Source of the DNA: Candidatus Leucobacter sulfamidivorax
Lineage (GTDB): Bacteria > Actinomycetota > Actinomycetes > Actinomycetales > Microbacteriaceae
Direction of reading: 5' to 3'
Assembly (NCBI GenBank): GCA_016771945.1
Contig: QZLF01000002.1
Span: 682,001 to 746,000, forward strand
DNA: 64,000 bases
The notes beneath the pieces were generated by a model, which made no database searches, had not been told where the DNA came from, and was given only the letters and a program-made list of their open reading frames with translations. Each line of letters starts with the position of its first letter. Position 1 is the stretch's first letter. Shown in pieces: positions 61,343 to 64,000 of the stretch. Both the position numbers and the translations under genes were made by a program.

Positions 61343-62008
61343 ATGAACGCGACCGCGCGCAAGCGCCTGGAACGCCGGGATGAGATCATCCGGGCGTTCT
61401 GGCGCGTCGCGCGGTCGCGGCCGAGCCGGGCCGTCAACGTGCGCGCGGTCGCGGCCGAGGCCGAGATGAGCGCGGCCAATGTGCTGCACTACTTCTCGAG
61501 CCTCGACGAGCTGCAGATGACGGCCCTCGCGGGGGCGATGGAGCAGTTCGACACTCAGCGGCGGCGCATCCTCGACCGACCCGAGAGCGCGACATCGCGG
61601 CTGTTCGCCATGATCGACGCGGGGGTGCCCGACGAGATCAGCGACGAGCTGCGGTACGTCTACGAGAGCGTCGCGATCATCGCCGAGCGCCCGGAGTACG
61701 TGCCCGCGCACCGGGAGCTCACCGAGCGCCAGGTGATGCTCTACCGCACGATCATCGAGATCGGGGCCGGCACCGGGGAGTTCGCGCTGGCCTCGCCCCC
61801 GGGGATGATCGCGCGCAACCTGGTCGCGCTCGAGGACGCCTACGACCTCTACCCGCTCATCGGGCACACGACGCCGCGGGAGGAGTGCCGAGCCGCGGTG
61901 CGCGGCTACGCCGAGATCGCGCTCGGCATCGGGGACGGCCGCGGCGAGAGCCGCAGCGCCGGTGCGGCGCCCCTCGCGGCGCGGCGCACGCCGGGGGAGC
62001 GCCCGTGA
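61343..62008 (+). CDS. TetR family transcriptional regulator
   Basis: 221 aa. DNA-binding domain: RRDEIIRAFWRVARSRPSRAV followed by VRAVAAEAEMSAANVLHYFSS, where NVLHYF replaces the common TIYYHF, as in BetI-like regulators. The C-terminal domain is all-helical. It is placed 9 nt after the APC permease and 1.6 kb from the divergent peptidase, the likely targets. Its stop overlaps the next GTG start. Confidence 0.88.
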   Translation: MNATARKRLERRDEIIRAFWRVARSRPSRAVNVRAVAAEAEMSAANVLHYFSSLDELQMTALAGAMEQFDTQRRRILDRPESATSRLFAMIDAGVPDEISDELRYVYESVAIIAERPEYVPAHRELTERQVMLYRTIIEIGAGTGEFALASPPGMIARNLVALEDAYDLYPLIGHTTPREECRAAVRGYAEIALGIGDGRGESRSAGAAPLAARRTPGERP

Positions 62009-62586
62009 TCGCCGGGGCGATCATGCTGGCCTCGGGGGCCCTCTGCCTCGGCGGGGCCGTCGTCTCGCGCAGTCGCATCGGCATCGCGGCCTCGGCGGCC
62101 ATGGTGCTCGCGATGGTCGACCTCGTGCTCGTCGGCCTCGTGCCCCCGGTCGTCTGGGCGGCGCTGCTCCTCGCCGCGGGGATCGTGCTCGTCGTCGGCT
62201 CGCGGCAGGGCGCGCGGCTCGAGCCGCAGACCGTGCCCGGCGCGATTCCGGTGGATCCCGTGGCGGGAGCCCCCGCCCCGCCGGCGCCGGCCGGCGCCGA
62301 CCCCCTCTCCCGCGCCGTCCTAATCGCCTCGGCGCTCGCCTATCCGGCGATGGCGTGGCTCGTGCTCGCGCACGGTCACGGCGCGGGTGGCGCGGCGACC
62401 GGGATCGATGCGCACGCGGGCCACGGCTCCTTCGGGGCGCTGCTGCCGATCCTCGTCATCGCGCCGCTCGTGGCGACGCTGCTCGGGCTCTGCGCGACCG
62501 CGGCGCTCCGCCGGCGGGCCGGGCTCGCGGTGGAGTCGGGGGCCATGGCGGCGATGCTGCTCGCCATGCTGATCCCCGCGGTCTGA
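62005..62586 (+). CDS. Membrane protein with His-rich loop, function unknown
   Basis: 193 aa from GTG 62005, overlapping the TetR stop (GTGA). Five to six hydrophobic helices (MIAGAIMLASGALCLGGAVV, ASAAMVLAMVDLVLVGLV, VVWAALLLAAGIVLVVG, then AVLIASALAYPAMAWLVLA, LLPILVIAPLVATLLGL and a last SGAMAAMLLAMLIP). The loop between helices 4 and 5 is His/Gly-rich (HGHGAGG, DAHAGHG), suggestive of metal binding. I recognise no family. Co-expression with the regulator is implied by the overlap. Confidence 0.65.
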   Translation: MIAGAIMLASGALCLGGAVVSRSRIGIAASAAMVLAMVDLVLVGLVPPVVWAALLLAAGIVLVVGSRQGARLEPQTVPGAIPVDPVAGAPAPPAPAGADPLSRAVLIASALAYPAMAWLVLAHGHGAGGAATGIDAHAGHGSFGALLPILVIAPLVATLLGLCATAALRRRAGLAVESGAMAAMLLAMLIPAV

Positions 62587-62682
62587 GCGGGTCGGGTTCG
62601 GGCGGCTCGGGTTCCGATGGATCGGGCTTCGGCGGCTCGGGTTCCGCGGATCACTCCGAGCGGATCCGCCCCGGATCGCAAG

Positions 62683-62712
62683 GGGGCCGGAGCGCTTTCG
62701 CGCCCCGGCCCC
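62683..62712. terminator. Bidirectional terminator between the membrane protein gene and hpaD
   Basis: GGGGCCGGAGCGC (62683-62695) and GCGCCCCGGCCCC (62700-62712) pair with one mismatch around TTTC. The stretch before it (62587-62660) is a run of imperfect GGCGGCTCGGGTTC repeats with no gene. Confidence 0.75.
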
Positions 62713-62749
62713 GATCCCGAACCTGCTCACCAGGCCCCGAGATGTGCGC

Positions 62750-63892
62750 CTACAGCGTGTTGCCGAGCTTGAAGCCCTGCTCGCCGTCGCCCTGGCGGGT
62801 GTACGAGAAGCCGTCGGCGCCGATGGTCACCTCGAGCTCCGAGTCGTCGGTGCGCTTGATGACCGGCTGCGGGTTGCCGTCGAGGTCGAGCACGAGCGAG
62901 GCCTCGGTGTACCACGAGGGCACGACCGGGTTGCCCCACCAGTCGCGGCGCTGGTTGTCGTGCACGTCCCAGGTGACGACCGGGTTGTCGGGGTCGCCCG
63001 TGTAGTAGTCCTGGGTGTAGATCTCGACGCGGTGGCCGTCGGGATCGAGGATGTAGAGGTAGAACGCGTTCGAGACGCCGTGGCGGCCGGGGCCGCGCTC
63101 GATGCGGTCCGACATGCGCAGCGACCCCATCTTGTCGCAGATCGCGAGGATGTTGTGCTTCTCGTGCGTCGAGAACGCGACGTGGTGCATGCGGGGGCCG
63201 TCGCCGCCCGTCGCCGCGGTGTCGTGCACGGTCGGCTTGCGGCGGATCCATGCGGCGTAGACGGTGCCGTGCTCGTCCTGGATGTCCTCGGTGACGCGGA
63301 AGCCGAGATCCTGGTAGTGGCGCACGGCGCGCGGCACGTCGGGGGTGACCTGGTTGAAGTGGTCGAGGCGCACGAGCGCACCCGGGGTGTAGAGGTCGTA
63401 GCGCCAGGCGAGACGCTCGACGTGCTCGACGTCGTGGAAGAACTCGTAGGGGAAGCCGAGCGGATCGACGACGCGCACCGAATCGCCGATGCCCTTCACG
63501 AAGCCGTCCGGGTTGCGGCGCACGTCGCAGCCGAGCTCGGTGTAGAAGGCGACCGCCTTGTCGAGGTCCTCCGGGGTGCGCACGCGGTACGAGAACGCGG
63601 CGACCGCGGCGACGGGGCCCTTGCGCAGCACGAGGTTGTGGTGGATGAACTCCTCCATCGAGCGCAGGTAGATCGCGTTCTCGTCCTCGGCGGTCACGAT
63701 GAGGCCGAGCACGTCGACGTAGAACTCGCGCGATGCGGCGAGGTCGGTGACGACGAGCTCCATGTAGGCGCAGCGGAGGATGTCGGGTGCCGGAGCCGAC
63801 GGGGTCGGGACCGGGTTGTCGGTCTTGATCGGGGCCTCTTTCGTGACCCAGAAGCCCGAGGAGGTCTTATCGGCGGGATTCAGTACAGACAT
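62750..63892 (-). CDS. hpaD: 3,4-Dihydroxyphenylacetate (homoprotocatechuate) 2,3-dioxygenase
   Basis: 380 aa extradiol dioxygenase with two vicinal-oxygen-chelate modules. Metal ligands are His178 (RLDHFNQVTPD), His237 (RMHHVAFS) and Glu290 (DPDGHRVEIY). These correspond, with a constant offset of 23, to His155, His214 and Glu267 of the Brevibacterium fuscum enzyme, and the C-terminus (SYTRQGDGEQGFKLGNTL) also matches. The N-terminus is ~23 residues longer than that homologue. It performs meta ring cleavage of homoprotocatechuate. AAGGAAG precedes ATG 63892. The next upstream gene is a probable hpaE. Confidence 0.95.
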   Translation of the reverse strand: MSVLNPADKTSSGFWVTKEAPIKTDNPVPTPSAPAPDILRCAYMELVVTDLAASREFYVDVLGLIVTAEDENAIYLRSMEEFIHHNLVLRKGPVAAVAAFSYRVRTPEDLDKAVAFYTELGCDVRRNPDGFVKGIGDSVRVVDPLGFPYEFFHDVEHVERLAWRYDLYTPGALVRLDHFNQVTPDVPRAVRHYQDLGFRVTEDIQDEHGTVYAAWIRRKPTVHDTAATGGDGPRMHHVAFSTHEKHNILAICDKMGSLRMSDRIERGPGRHGVSNAFYLYILDPDGHRVEIYTQDYYTGDPDNPVVTWDVHDNQRRDWWGNPVVPSWYTEASLVLDLDGNPQPVIKRTDDSELEVTIGADGFSYTRQGDGEQGFKLGNTL

Positions 63893-63931
63893 GATTGTGC
63901 TTCCTTGCGTTTTCAGGTGGTCGGGGAGTGG

Positions 63932-64000
63932 TTACTTGCCGGTCGCGCCGAAGCGGGGGAAGTGCGCCGTGCCGAGGGTGATGTGGACGGCCTGCTGATC
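63932..64000 (-). CDS. Probable hpaE C-terminus (aldehyde dehydrogenase), cut by window edge
   Basis: Only the last 22 codons are present, ending TAA at 63932-63934. DQQAVHITLGTAHFPRFGA fits the tail of 5-carboxymethyl-2-hydroxymuconate-semialdehyde dehydrogenases, the enzyme that follows HpaD in homoprotocatechuate degradation. It lies 39 bp upstream of hpaD on the same strand. The fragment is too short for certainty. Confidence 0.5.
   Translation of the reverse strand, partial: DQQAVHITLGTAHFPRFGATGK

Noticed and set aside
1-64000. tRNA, rRNA, CRISPR array, prophage or replication origin
   Set aside because: No cloverleaf or rRNA-like segment, no regularly spaced repeats, no structural phage genes and no DnaA-box cluster were noticed on reading. 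A covariance-model scan was not possible.

Overview
The window is about 70% G+C with dense genes, short intergenic gaps, many ATGA/GTGA overlaps and many GTG starts. It carries a fused E2/E1 2-oxoglutarate decarboxylase, a DUF6350 membrane protein next to the purN-purH module, and a Brevibacterium-type homoprotocatechuate dioxygenase. This points to an actinobacterium, most likely Microbacteriaceae (Leucobacter-like). The family is inferred from gene content and was not tested by database search. At least eight genes have a TAnnnT-like -10 box ending 6-7 nt before the start codon, which suggests leaderless transcripts are common. No rRNA, tRNA, CRISPR array or prophage was seen.

Layout. 1-3126: DUF917 / hydantoinase-oxoprolinase / class V aminotransferase operon, entered from the left edge. 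3154-10955: BI-1 membrane protein, GDPD, L-asparaginase, nitrilase, AraC regulator and PcrA helicase. 10966-12863: a lower-G+C defence pocket with an AbiH-family abortive-infection gene and a FitAB-type toxin-antitoxin pair. 12926-17693: a coupled run of nitroreductase-like, PaaK-like adenylate-forming and two membrane GGDEF proteins. 17792-19908: sucCD. 19969-21158: PIN toxin with an antitoxin lacking its N-terminus, abutting a META-domain lipoprotein. 21280-25773: epimerase/DUF4166 pair, GAP-family membrane protein, and a NarL-type two-component pair. 25844-27592: DUF6350. 27565-31747: a TPP riboswitch controlling a thiamine ABC transporter (thiBPQ) plus a P-loop kinase-like gene. 31917-34284: purN and purH. 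34302-35907: an intact IS3-family element with a textbook -1 frameshift signal, bracketed by inverted hairpins. 36005-40734: small membrane protein, a second META lipoprotein and kgd. 40915-43393: a short upstream ORF coupled to two CNNM/CBS transporters. 43485-47420: metX and metY, split by a divergently oriented AbiEi/nuclease-like gene flanked by two related long palindromes. 47713-49712: SHOCT protein, SDR and ung. 49785-52936: a divergent PLP phospho-lyase-like enzyme and APH-like kinase with a TetR regulator. 53059-62586: amidohydrolase, sugar-type ABC transporter, DmpA-like peptidase, APC permease, TetR regulator and a membrane protein. 62750-64000: hpaD and the end of a probable hpaE.

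How the parts fit. Core genes (pcrA, sucCD, DUF6350, purN, purH, kgd) form a housekeeping backbone. Variable cassettes sit between them: the defence pocket, the TA remnant, the riboswitch/transporter and the IS. The right-hand third looks catabolic: uptake and hydrolysis of amides or small peptides, a predicted kinase/phospho-lyase pathway, and homoprotocatechuate ring cleavage.

Most notable signals: (i) a family of three ~75-90 bp imperfect palindromes, two of which bracket the nuclease-like gene inserted between metY and metX; (ii) the AbiH/FitAB pocket; (iii) the PIN toxin with a decapitated antitoxin; (iv) the IS3 frameshift signal and its flanking hairpins; (v) an in-frame double-hairpin insertion inside pcrA.
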